The notes beneath the pieces are model-generated. The model made no database searches. It was not told where the DNA came from and was given only the letters and a program-made list of their open reading frames with translations. Below, one piece after another: positions 13,755 through 23,840 of a stretch of 64,000 nt of DNA. The stretch is taken from positions 58,529,551-58,593,550 of the forward strand of contig JAZBQD010000030.1 of the NCBI GenBank assembly GCA_036583965.1, written 5' to 3'. The stretch is from Prunella strophiata (lineage: Eukaryota > Chordata > Aves > Passeriformes > Prunellidae). Every line of letters starts with the position of its first letter. Positions within the stretch are counted from its first letter, which is position 1. A program made the position numbers and the translations under genes.

Positions 13755-14066
13755 CTGCAATGGTGAGCTAGGAAGTAGGAGCTTGCCATATTTAATGAGT
13801 GCTTGATGAGAATGCAGTTGCTCCCTGAGTGTTTGTGATATATCAGTGGAGTTGGCAGCTTGCAGTTTTAGTGCTCCCATATACACCTCCCCTTTTACTC
13901 CCCTGCTGATGACACAGACACATTCTAAAGCCTTTCAAGGTTACTTAACTTCAACACATAGGCACAGCAGGGGGAACTAAAGACTGGAAATCATCTCTGA
14001 ATTCCCATCCTGTCAGGCTGGGTATCTAGAAGCTATAGACATAGATATATGTATCTAGAGACATGC

Positions 14067-14089
14067 AAATAAATAAATAAATAAATAAT
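14067..14089. repeat. Short (AAAT)n microsatellite
   Basis: About five and a half AAAT units. It has the same motif as the very large array at 47.0 kb but ordinary length. Confidence 0.9.
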
Positions 14090-14572
14090 ACAGCAGAAAA
14101 TATAGATCAGAAATGGAGTTTCACAAGACAGTCCTATACTGTAATTTGTGGAGTATAAGTCACAGGCACAATAGAAAGTTAAAGCTTAGAGGCATTATGG
14201 ACTGTCATGTCAAATCATACTTAGAGAGCTTTAATATGTGGATTACAGACACATTAAGCCATACTCTCCCCTGACTATTATGTCAATGGGACTTTGCATA
14301 TTTAAATAATACTACAGTGTATAATCCTAGTACTATGCCATGCATGCACAATAGGTCTGGGTATACCTGATATGAGTAGGAAAAGTCCAGGTTCCTTGCG
14401 AAAACATTAATTATTTTCAGTTTATAATCAGAGGAACGGATATGATTGTTTTATAAACTCTCTAATTTTTATTAAAAAAATTAGCAATCACAAATGTGCA
14501 TTTATTATAAAAAAGGGTGTGTGTTTCAATAAAACAAAAAAACCCAACATTTTCCCACCCCATTCTCTTTTA

Positions 14573-14622
14573 TTTTCAGATCACTACTTCAGTGCATTTG
14601 AGCTGAACTGAAGATCTGAAAA
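14573..14622. repeat. Imperfect inverted repeat (hairpin)
   Basis: The left arm reads TTTTCAGATC then CTTCAG after a 4-base bulge (14573-14592). The right arm reads CTGAAGATCTGAAAA (14608-14622). The arms can pair over 6 plus 9 bases with a 15-base loop. It may be a chance hairpin; no flanking element was identified. Confidence 0.6.
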
Positions 14623-16037
14623 CAACTATGCTATCTTAACTACTTCTCTTTTCCTCTCTGCCCTCCAAATGGGTCCTTGCTGTTCCCAATTACTGAACTG
14701 TCCTTTCATCTTCTCAAGGGAGATTCAATCTTTCCCCATCTCTACCTACCCATCCTCCCTCTTTCAATCAGTTACTGAATTTTATCACCTCTCTTCCACC
14801 AAAAATTTTAGCTTCCCACAAATTTAGATAGCACTCACTTGTGCCTAACTTCCTTCAACTCAACTTATTAATTTGTTTCTTTTGATGTATAAAGAATAAG
14901 ACATACAATGGGGAAGTGTACACAAAAAAAATCAGAAAGGAGTTTCCATGAAAAACTTTATTCCTGTAAAACTTATTAAAGATGATTATGGTTATTTTTG
15001 CATTAACAGTTTCTTTTAGACAATAGGAGCATATCTATTGAGTGAAACAGACATTGCTGAAAACTGATGTCCACAATATACACAGTTAGTTGGAGGTTTA
15101 CTTCAGATTGTCTCCTCCAGTCTCCTTTTTCTGGCTTCCACATAGAAGTTAGAATTATTTTGATTAATTCTATCCCAAAGTAATTCAGTTTATGTACCCT
15201 TAAATAACTCCACATTGCAAACCAAAGTGGTTAGAGATGGGAAATTTGCTGTGAAGGTCTTCCTCACCTGAGTTAAGTGGTAATTTAAATGCACACATAT
15301 CAAATATGGTAATTTATTACCAAAATTACCACAGCTAACTTCAGGCGCTAACTGAAATATCAGATCATTGCAAGTGTCCTTTTCAGAAATCCTTAACTTC
15401 CCCAGCTGAGAGAAACAGAGCTTTCCAGAGGAGAAATCACTACAGACCCCAGTAGAGCATGCTAAAAGTTGGCATTATTTGATGCAAAGTACTTAAAAAT
15501 TTTGAAGTATTAGAGATTTATAAGAAAAACATTAATATCTGGAGCACATGTGTGGAATAAAGAAAAATAAGTTTTTATCTTGAAACAATCCCTAACTTTT
15601 GGGAAATAGATAGGAGTTGGATGGGAGAGCTTATACAAGGGTTGGCTGCTACAGGATTCTTGGATTTTTGTGTCAAAAATATATATTCAGTGCTGGAGAT
15701 GGTTCTGGAATAAAGAGAGATCATGAATCTGATCTCATAGCAAAATTCTAACCTACATGTGTCATTTATTTCCCTTCACAGGTAGAAGATTATTCTCAGC
15801 CTGAATGTCAACCATAGTTATGCATCAAAACCTGCTTTCAGAGAACAAAATTCCTCCATCCCTTTTGTTTCCTTCTGTCTCTATTCTGGTGTTTTGGCTT
15901 CATACCTTCCTTTGGCTTTTATATTTTTACAGTCTCCACAATCCTCTGTTTCTTTCTACAGCCCCACATTTATATGAGCACCTGTTGAGGCCTCTATTTT
16001 TCTGTCACTCATCTCCCTTAGTCTACTTCCCTCCTTC

Positions 16038-16105
16038 ATTCTAGATTTCCTTTCTGCCCTTTCCTAATCTTGAGAGACACTGTCAATCTATGACTAGTCT
16101 GTGGT
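16038..16105. repeat. 68-bp direct repeat, copy 1
   Basis: This segment, starting 'attctagatttcctttctg' and ending 'actagtctgtggt', recurs at 18249-18316 with one difference (G at 16092, A at 18303). The copies are in the same orientation, 2211 bp apart. Neither copy resembles a repeat family I know. The near identity implies a recent event or conversion between copies. Confidence 0.93.
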
Positions 16106-16531
16106 TTATGCTATAACATTTTTTAAAGAAGAGACACACATCCAGAATGCTCACTTATTTTTGAAGCCAAGAGACAGGATCTACTCTTCTGTAGTTTTAG
16201 CAGTTTGCCTTTTTAGAGTCACACTTTTTTTCTGCTAATTTTTAAAAACACTCAGCCTTTCTATCTAAAAAGGCACAAGCACACTGCCTGTGATAGCAGT
16301 GCTCAAGTTCAGTGATTGGTTTTTAACAGCAAAAGACAGGGTTTTCCATGCTGTGTTGGAAGGGAACACAAATTTGAATTCTCTTTTCCTACCACAAAAA
16401 AAAACCCCATCATCTTGTCTGTGCTTTCCTGCCTAGAAAATCAGTTAGCTCACTTCTGATGGAGGAAATTGAACAAAATGTTTGTAAATTGAATGACAGC
16501 AGAGTTTAGGCTTGGGTTTTGAACATCATAG

Positions 16532-16657
16532 GAAAAGGACACAGACGGAGAGTATTTGAAGAAACATCAGTGTGCAAAACCAATCCACAAAGTAGTGGAG
16601 AATGGACCGTCACCTGATGTCAAAGCCCTTGAGGAGCTGATGCAGAGGCTGAAATAA
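16532..16657 (+). CDS. Candidate terminal coding exon, C-terminus of an unidentified protein
   Basis: The segment follows an AG (16530-16531, context 'gaacatcatag') and stays open for 41 codons to TAA at 16655-16657. The encoded tail begins EKDTDGEYLKKHQC and ends PDVKALEELMQRLK. It is charged, and its last 15 or so residues have the leucine spacing of a short amphipathic or coiled-coil helix. A TAG lies in frame just before the proposed exon start, so if translated it needs an upstream exon. What follows supports a real gene end: about 230 bases of 3'UTR-like sequence, AATAAA at 16889-16894, then a GU-rich stretch. The pyrimidine tract before the acceptor is weak. A second frame is open to TGA at 16615, so the intron phase is not settled. 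I cannot name the protein. A decayed exon is possible. No upstream exon could be identified with confidence in the window. Confidence 0.42.
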   Translation, partial: EKDTDGEYLKKHQCAKPIHKVVENGPSPDVKALEELMQRLK

Positions 16658-16910
16658 GAAGATTACAATGTGGAGAAAAAATTATTTTTGGTAGTGTATC
16701 ACCACTATATTCCCACTAAAACTGCTTGTCACCATGAATGAGTATGTACAAATTGTCTACAAATCCTAAAGACTTTTGTGACTAAGGAATTGTTTTAAAT
16801 ACCAGCCCATGTCTAACTGATCTATCAATAGGTACCTCAGGTGACTTTGACATACAATATTGTGCTTCAGAGTGTGCATTTCTGGCTCAATAAAGTATAA
16901 CCTCTTCTGT
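16658..16910 (+). other. Candidate 3'UTR of the terminal exon
   Basis: Sequence between the TAA stop and the expected cleavage point about 15 bases after AATAAA. It is AT-rich without repeats, as expected of a short vertebrate 3'UTR. Its status depends on the preceding exon being real. Confidence 0.38.
16889..16894 (+). promoter_or_regulatory. Polyadenylation signal AATAAA
   Basis: A canonical AATAAA hexamer, followed after about 16 bases by 'ctgtgctgttgctctgttt'. That is a GU/U-rich downstream element at the spacing used by vertebrate cleavage and polyadenylation. The pairing with an upstream stop codon and acceptor makes it more than a chance hexamer. Confidence 0.5.
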
Positions 16911-18248
16911 GCTGTTGCTCTGTTTAATCAAGTTTAAAGTTCTTCCTAATTATTAACCTGAATTCTTTATTATTTTCTCTTTACAATGGATGATTTAACA
17001 CAGCTTTCATACCCTTCCCACCCCTTCTGACTGATGCAGAAATACAGTCTGAAGGAAAGCTGAAAGCTTAAGCTTTGATGTCTGAAAGTGTGTTTTATTT
17101 TTTGATATTAGATTAGTTGTTCTGTTATGTAAGGAACTCTGATGAGTATTTTCTGTGTATTCTCTAACTGAGGTAAATAATTTCAATATGGTTGTGTGGG
17201 TTGTTTTTTTGTTTTGTTTTAGATTTTTTTCATATATATATAAATATGTGGGGGAGAAGTACCATAATAAATCAGCTTTTAAGATAGTTAGGCTGTCAAT
17301 TTGCTTTCCCCTCCTGTGGAGATAAAGACTGGAAGAGTTTTAAGTACTCTATCCAAAACTTGCACCCCTGTGTATGATTTGAAGCCACTGAAAAGTACAT
17401 GTGCTGAAGCTGGGGTGGTCTGTTTTTTTAACCTTTTCTTTGGTTTTGGCTATTTTTATAAATATTGTAATTTATTCCACCAAGTCTTTATAACCCTTTA
17501 AATTACGGTGCAGCAATGAAATGTTCAGGCTTCAGGGGAAAGCGGCTCCTGGGGAAAAAGTCAAACCTTCTGTACTGTTATGTGATACCAGAGTATAATG
17601 AGTATGTAAAGTATCAAATTAAAAAATGTTAGCAGTTTATTATAGCTGAGCAATCACTGAATGAGAAACAGGTTTCCCTTTCATTGAGCATTAAGGACAT
17701 GACCTGAGGCTGATAAGTACACTGCTGCCTCAGATTCAACATTTGATTTAGGGCTAGAGTAGTTGCCAGCCAAAAAAAACAAGGATTTGTTTGTTTGTTT
17801 AATCAATAATTTTCCAAGCTGCTTATGGTAAAGAAGCATTGTAATGAATTAAGAAATTAACTAGGTTTAAGTTATGCATTTACATTTATCATACTCAGTT
17901 TTTCTCCAAGCCACTGAAATACAAATCATCCTTTGAAGACAGCTAGACCCTACACAACAATTCCTTATGGTTGTGTATATTTCACCACAAAGTTCTGCAC
18001 ACTTTTGGTGCCCATTTGTCTTCTCTGACACCTCCCCCTCAGTGGCTGCAATATTTGTTGTTGATGGAGAAATTACCACTGAATTAAGGGAAATGGATGT
18101 ATTGCCCTTTAAATCTTCTGAGCTACCCAAGGCATCGTTGAGGCTTTTGCCAAGTTCTTTCCATGTGTCAGGTCTCTCAGCTATTCCACTTACTGTGATC
18201 ACACAAGTCCAACTTTTTGCAAACATGTTGTGTCCAGTACCAGGATAT
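16911..18248. other. Non-coding DNA between the 68-bp repeat copies
   Basis: No supported gene. A minus-strand frame running from about 18282 down to 17867 is open for well over 100 codons and its 5' end overlaps repeat copy 2. A plus-strand frame also overlaps it. I recognise neither translation (see findings). Confidence 0.5.
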
Positions 18249-18316
18249 ATTCTAGATTTCCTTTCTGCCCTTTCCTAATCTTGAGAGACACTGTCAATCT
18301 ATAACTAGTCTGTGGT
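18249..18316. repeat. 68-bp direct repeat, copy 2
   Basis: It matches 16038-16105 at 67 of 68 positions. The right end of the match coincides with the abrupt start of GC-rich sequence at 18317. Either this copy arrived together with the GC-rich block, or it marks its insertion junction. Confidence 0.93.
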
Positions 18317-18964
18317 GTGCAGGTCTCTGACTGGTCCCATTCCTGCTGGTACAGCCATCATCAGGTCACAGAAGCTTCCACACAGCCAAGTGTGCAGGAT
18401 GGAATTTGCACCAACAAGGATAACTGGGATGACAGACATGTGCCCAAGTCCTGCCTGATGGGAAGTTGGGGTGTGTTGAAGGTATACTCCTGCACATAAC
18501 CCTCAGAAGCAGTCACAGCTCCCCTAGCCTCAACAGGACTCTTGACATTAAACCCTGCAGTGCTGTTTGGTAAAACCTGAGGCACTCGGCCGCTCTGAGC
18601 AGTCCCTTCTGCTCAGCAGCAGTTGGGATATTCTTGGGTCAGAAACAGGATCAGGCCCAGTGAAGGGAACAAGGGCCAGACACAGCCCTTGGATGGCTGG
18701 ACAGAACCATGGGGACAGGGTCTGGACAGGGCTGTGAGGCAGTAGGGCTGAAAGTGCAGCTGGCAACAGCACCCAGGATGGGAGCACAGGATGCTGTTGT
18801 GTGCCCAGAGCCCAGCCTCAGGATCAACGGTGGGAAGGGGCTGCACTCCACTGTCCCTGGCTGTGACAGCCAAGGCTCAAAACAGCAGGTCCACAGGACC
18901 CACAATTGCTCCTGGGCAGAACATGTTCCTCTCCATCCTGCCTCCACAGGATTTTGCTGCCACT
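18317..18964. other. GC-rich island of unknown origin
   Basis: About 650 bp of clearly GC-richer sequence inside AT-rich surroundings. It is rich in CAGG, CCCAG and CTGTG words and poor in CpG, so it is not a classical CpG island. Several overlapping frames of 60-120 codons are open on both strands, which follows from few AT-rich stops; no translation is recognisable. I see no TATA/AATAAA pair as in an LTR and no CR1 text. A retroposed transcript, an unfamiliar repeat or a lncRNA exon are all possible. Confidence 0.6.
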
Positions 18965-20660
18965 CACATATTTCAGAGAAAGATTGTAGACAATACATCA
19001 AAGGCAATGTTTTACTGCACAAATTTTTGAGCTAGCGAAGAATAACAAAGTATAAATAGAGCTATAACAAAATCAAACAAGCAAACAGATGTTTTCCTTC
19101 CACACAGGTAATTTAAAGATTTTGTGAAAATTCAATTTGAGTTCAGAATAACCAGGACAAAGCATTCATAACATATTTTTCCTTCAATTAATTCATTCTT
19201 AATGCTAGGAATTGATGTTGTTTGTAATATAGTTTCTTTTTTCATCTTCTTGTCTCTAATGGAAATGTACTACAGAGTGAACTAGAAGAGAACTAATATG
19301 AGATGCATCATTTGGAAAGGTAAATTTCTGAGAGAGACATTAGCAAGCTGGAAATACAGATTCTGAATAAAATTATCATCTCAGTCTTAATTACATTTAT
19401 TGACACAATAGTAATATTCTTCCCATTTTTTAGGTTTCAGCCCTGACTGCTGCAATTACAATGAGCCCACCATACAGTTTGTTTGGCCACATTTTATTGC
19501 ATTTTCCATGTAAGTAATCCCTGTTCTGTTGCAATGTTGTTCTTAATTCACTCTAATAGAGAAATAGAAATGCTAATACAGAGTAATGCAGCAGGTGGGG
19601 GTAGTTTGTTGACTTTTTTCTTATGATTTTTTAACAATTCAGCCTTGCCATTTTCCACATATTTTTTCTTTTTTTTTTCTATTCAAAAAATGCTGCTTTT
19701 TTTGTTTTACCTTACTTTTTCTCCTGCTCAGTGCAGCTGTAGACATATTGATTTATAAAGTAGAAGCATCCACAGACTACACCAGAATATGTATCCTAGT
19801 GGTTTGAGTTATAAAAACCCATGAGAAAATGGTGTCTGCACTAAGGAAAAAAAAAAAAAAAAAAAAAATGTGCCTAACCTTTTTCTCGTTGTCCTCAAGA
19901 AACAATAAGTTTTTCCAATAAGAAAAGAAATTGTATTTGGGAATGAAGACATCTTGGTAGGTCTTCACTCTCCATCTTTTCAAAGGAATTTGGCCAAAGT
20001 TAAAGCCTAAGTTAAGGGACTACAAATTCTTTTAACTTTATTTGCAATAACCATTCAGTGTTGTAGGGGTCTTGGGTTTTTAAGTCAGAACTAAATGTGT
20101 TTTGGCAGAACACCAGCATTCTCCCTTCCCTCTCACCAACCAAATTCCCTCACAAACTCCCTTTTCAGTCTGTTTGGACCTGGACTTTCATTACCCTGTA
20201 CGTGGGATGCTGTACCCCATCTTTGCGGCACAGATGGGATAAGAGTGATATTTTGACTCATCCAAGCTCACACACTGTATTCTCAGACTGTGCTGGACCC
20301 TTTTGGTACTTTATATAAATGTACCACTAGTAGACTGCAGACAAAAAGCACTGCTCTGGCCTCTGTTTTTCTTCTTCCCCATCGGTGTCAGCCACAGTCC
20401 AGCCTACTTGTTTCTCAGAAACTGCAGGCAGTGTTTTGTTATGCTTGGGTCGCTTCCAGAACAGCATTTTTCTTTCTTTGATGCTAGTCAGTAACTTTCT
20501 TATAATCAATGAATATCATTCACATTGGCAGGTTATTTTCATTCATCTTTACCAAGAATTCATTAGTCATTGGAGTTCTCCATAAAACATCCTGATTAAT
20601 AGCCTCTCTGCTTTTTGGTTGAGTAGAAAATTTCTTTTGTATTTGGTGAATTTCTCAGTC
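18965..20660. other. AT-rich non-coding DNA, no gene seen
   Basis: No supported gene or recognised repeat apart from a run of 22 A at 19847-19868. Short frames around 20,100-20,585 overlap in all registers and show no recognisable translation. Confidence 0.55.
19847..19868. repeat. poly(A) tract, 22 A
   Basis: An uninterrupted run of 22 A. No retroposed body was recognised upstream. Confidence 0.93.
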
Positions 20661-22250
20661 ATTTAAGCACAGGATCTTAGAAATCACAGAGCTGAAAACT
20701 TCACCTAGTCCTACCTGTACACAGGCAAAATAAAAACTGTTATTGTTCTATCTGATAGACTGCATAAATGCATTTATTTCAACCTTTCTTTTTCTTTTCT
20801 TTTTCTAGATGCTTTATTAGTCTTACTACTGCAATCTTCTCTAAACCGTGGTGTTGGACCCTGTTCTGGTCAAGGATCCACTAAAGCCAGGAAGGGCTAA
20901 AAAAAATAATCTTCCTATGTCTTACATACAACAGTCATCTTAATTCATTCAAGAATGAGATTTTCCTGTTTTGCAACAGGATCACACCAGTGGCTTCTAT
21001 TCCTTTTGAGGTCTATGATAAGCCTTTTATCTTTTTTATCCAACTGCACAGCTAATACCTTTTCCAAATGTATGTATCTTATTTCTCCTTTCTAAGTTCA
21101 ATGCTTTGCACCTGTCTAAAATCAATCACAGAAAATTCAAGGAACATCTCTTCTCAAATCCTCATTTTTGACCTCCGAAATGTGTTTGCCACCCTTCCTA
21201 GACTCAATTCTGCTATAAGGTTTGTGTATATTACATGGATTATTCAAAGGCTCTTATACCAGAATAAAGCATTGACTTTCAAGAAAGTAATTTAATCAGG
21301 TTTATACGATTAACTGGGTCTTCAACAATCTTTTGCCAAAAACTGCTGCTGCTATGCAATTGTGTATTTACATAAGTTGTTTTCTCAATTGTCATTTCTA
21401 CAGATGTCTCACGTGCAAAGCCAATCACTGTTTTGTTTGGGATTTTTAGAAGATTCTTTTTCAATTCAGCATAGTGTATTATGTAAGCATACTTCCCTGC
21501 TGTTCTATGTTCCCAGTGAAATGGAATGGGCACATACAATCTTATCAATAAGAGATACATCTGTTGTTGCCCTTTCACCTGTTTCCAATCTTACTCCAGT
21601 AGCTGTTTTCTCCAGACCCTCCTGTATTCCACCAATGATGTATTTGCTGATGTACTTCTGCAACCACCTTCCCAAGTGCTTTTCATATTTCAGTACATTA
21701 AACCACCTCTATGGTTTCTTGGTTATCTCACCAATATTTTGGCTGCTATTTCCCATGATGAATCAACCTTTGCACACATTATCGCTTTGCATCTGGCATC
21801 CATACCTTCAGTCTTCCAAAGCTTTGAATTTATTCGGTTCAGTGCTAATTTCAGTCATACCAAGCATTTCTAATTGAATTTGGGATGCTTTCTGGAGATT
21901 AGTTTTCCTCTCTTCCACTTCCATCTTCATATTTGGCATAGTCATATCTAGCAGGAGGACTGACAGCATATAAAGGCCAATTACGTACTTCTACAGCCTA
22001 TTGCAGCTTTTCACTCTGCCCAAGATTCAGAAAGTCAAGTGCTGGAATTGCTTGAATAAGTCATTAATGTATATGTGCCAAAAAAATAAGGAACCAAGGT
22101 AGTGCAGCAGGGAATAACTCCAGTTTACTACTTGACTTCCAGAAAGGGAAACAGAACGACTTCTGAAAAGAGATTGCATTGAATGAGTGAGCAAATTAGA
22201 AATTGGAAAGATGATAAGGGAAAGATTTAGAAAGTCTAACAATGCTTTGA
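20660..22250 (-). mobile_element. Remnant of an ancient antisense LINE (CR1/L3-like), interrupted
   Basis: Three weak signals lie in the order expected for a minus-strand LINE. At 22030-22200 the minus-strand translation contains YLGSLFFWHIYINDLFK, resembling the LGPLLFxIYINDL block of CR1/L2-type reverse transcriptases. At about 21,090-21,240 plus-strand text such as 'ctttctaagttcaatgcttt' fits the following antisense RT region. At 20668 'ggatcttagaaatcacagag' resembles an antisense CR1-type 3' end. The spacing between the first two signals is several hundred bases too long, suggesting an insertion of unknown sequence around 21,400-22,000. Overlapping frames at 21362-21877 lie in that insert and are unrecognised. 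Confidence 0.42.
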
Positions 22251-23324
22251 AATCCTCTTAGTGCTTCTGTCACTGCCATAACCAGCCTGCTGCTCTGCTA
22301 CTTTGTTAAATCAGCCCTTCTAAATGCAGTATTTGTCAGTGACACTACTTGCAATTTGGTGCCAGTTCAATACTTAGCAGAATAGGTGAGGACAGCAGAA
22401 AAGACATTTGCAGCAGGAAGTTTTCTTTTCATACCAGCTGATGAAGTCCAAGGTTATCCATGGTGTATCGGTACATTGGTTAATTGTCAATAAAATGAGG
22501 CTAATGGTACAGTTCTTTACAAAGATACTATTTATCATGTTTAAGACCCACAGACTTTGCATTCATTCTGCATCATGTAGCAGAGCTAAAATGAAGGGTC
22601 TCCCCTGTTATTTAACCTCCATTTCAGTTTCTATTTGCTTTGAGCTTTGTCATCCATTTCAATATCTATTGCTAAGGTACACCCACTTTGATTTAATACA
22701 ATAGACCGACATAAGTGAAAAAGATTGAGTTTTCCATAAAGTAAACAAACAGATTTTTGCATATACTTGGTTTAAAAAGCAATATAGGAGTAGCCAATTT
22801 TTTATTGACTTTTTGCCTATATTAAGGCTTCATTATGAGTTTATTGAGTAGAATCTGATTCTTAGTATTGAAGACCCACAAACCAATAATTGCCCTCATT
22901 TAAGGAAACATGTCCATAAATGTTTGATTATGAGCACATACCTATATTCTATTCAAGTCAATGTGACTTAAGAGCATGCTTAAAATTTTGCTAATTAACC
23001 AAGGACTTTCTTAACTCAATTGGGAACTAATAGAACTTACTAATGAGAAAACAAATCCTTAGTCAAATTTTGTGCTTTGCAACATATTTATACACAATAT
23101 GATCATATGTGGTAAGTTCCTATGGAGTTACTGCACTACTTTATGATTTTGAATTTGGATAATGATTATCTACAATAGTGAAATCTGTACAGTGTTCAAA
23201 TACTTTCTATAATCATCTGGAAAGGGGATTATATCTGTTTATGGATTTTATTTTTAACGCAATCTTTTAAATATTTTTGTTCTATCCAGAAAAATACATT
23301 TTATATATGGGCCTGTGCAACTGA
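22251..23324. other. AT-rich non-coding DNA, no gene seen
   Basis: No supported gene or recognised repeat. The part next to 22250 could still belong to the decayed LINE. Confidence 0.55.
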
Positions 23325-23840
23325 TGTTGAGGAATATATGTGGTCCGGGTAGCTCTGCTGACAAGATGCAGATTGAGATGCAGATTGAGCTCTGGGCAGG
23401 AGCCCAAGATAGGCTGTGAACTGCCAGCCTTTGGTACAAAAAACAGGATAAAGGTGGGTGACATCAGTCAGGGGAATGGACACTGAGAGACAGGAGCCAG
23501 CAATTGCCAACATTTTGCATAACAAAGGTGAGATTCTTGACTGCCAGTGAGGTGGATGGACACGGAGGGGAAGAGGGAGACCTGCCTGCAGATGAACTCT
23601 GAGGCTATAAAAGCTCAGGGGTTCCTTGGTTGGGAACCAACCAAGTTCCTTGGGGCACCAGCTCAGGCTGTTCCTGTGTTACTGTGCTGTGAATAAATGG
23701 CTTTATGGAATGAGACATCTGAGACTCTTCTGTGGGAAACCCCCAGTGAGGAAACCTGGTCTGACTGTGGAGTGGGTGTGTGGGGAGCCAAGGGGGACAC
23801 GTTGGTTTCGGGAGCCACCCACTGCAGAGGGGTTTTGACA
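23325..23840 (+). mobile_element. Solo LTR of an endogenous retrovirus (family B, ERV1-like guess)
   Basis: A roughly 515-bp block, GC-richer than its flanks, beginning TGTTGAGG and ending near TTTTGACA. It has the architecture of a retroviral LTR: TATAAAAG at 23606-23613, AATAAA at 23692-23697, then a GC-rich U5-like part. A 12-bp tandem duplication (atgcagattgag) lies in the U3 part at about 23365-23390. A perfect 9-bp stem with a 3-base loop lies at 23625-23645, close to where transcription would start. No internal retroviral genes flank it and no target-site duplication was spotted, so the ends are provisional. It is distinct from family A. The ERV1 assignment is a guess from general layout. 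Confidence 0.6.
23606..23613 (+). promoter_or_regulatory. TATA box of the family B LTR
   Basis: TATAAAAG, a full match to the TATA consensus. It lies about 80 bases before the LTR's AATAAA, as expected for U3/R of a short-R LTR. The promoter may still be competent. Confidence 0.6.

Larger units (their letters stand above)
13755..16037. other. Non-coding DNA, no gene seen
   Basis: AT-rich sequence without a supported gene. It holds a short (AAAT)n run and an imperfect hairpin, each listed separately. 14,640-14,900 and 15,830-16,050 are pyrimidine-rich on the plus strand, and the frame 15805-16044 reflects that composition bias. Confidence 0.55.

Noticed and set aside
17291..17500. Plus-strand frame with coding-like words (LSPPVEIKTGRVLSTL...)
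   Set aside because: It lies beyond the likely polyadenylation site at 16.9 kb, lacks a convincing acceptor and donor, and runs into phenylalanine-rich low-complexity sequence.
12735..18665. Shared words 'gatcaggcccagtga' at about 12,735 and 18,650 as a second dispersed repeat
   Set aside because: The match is only about 15 bases and does not extend, so it is likely chance.
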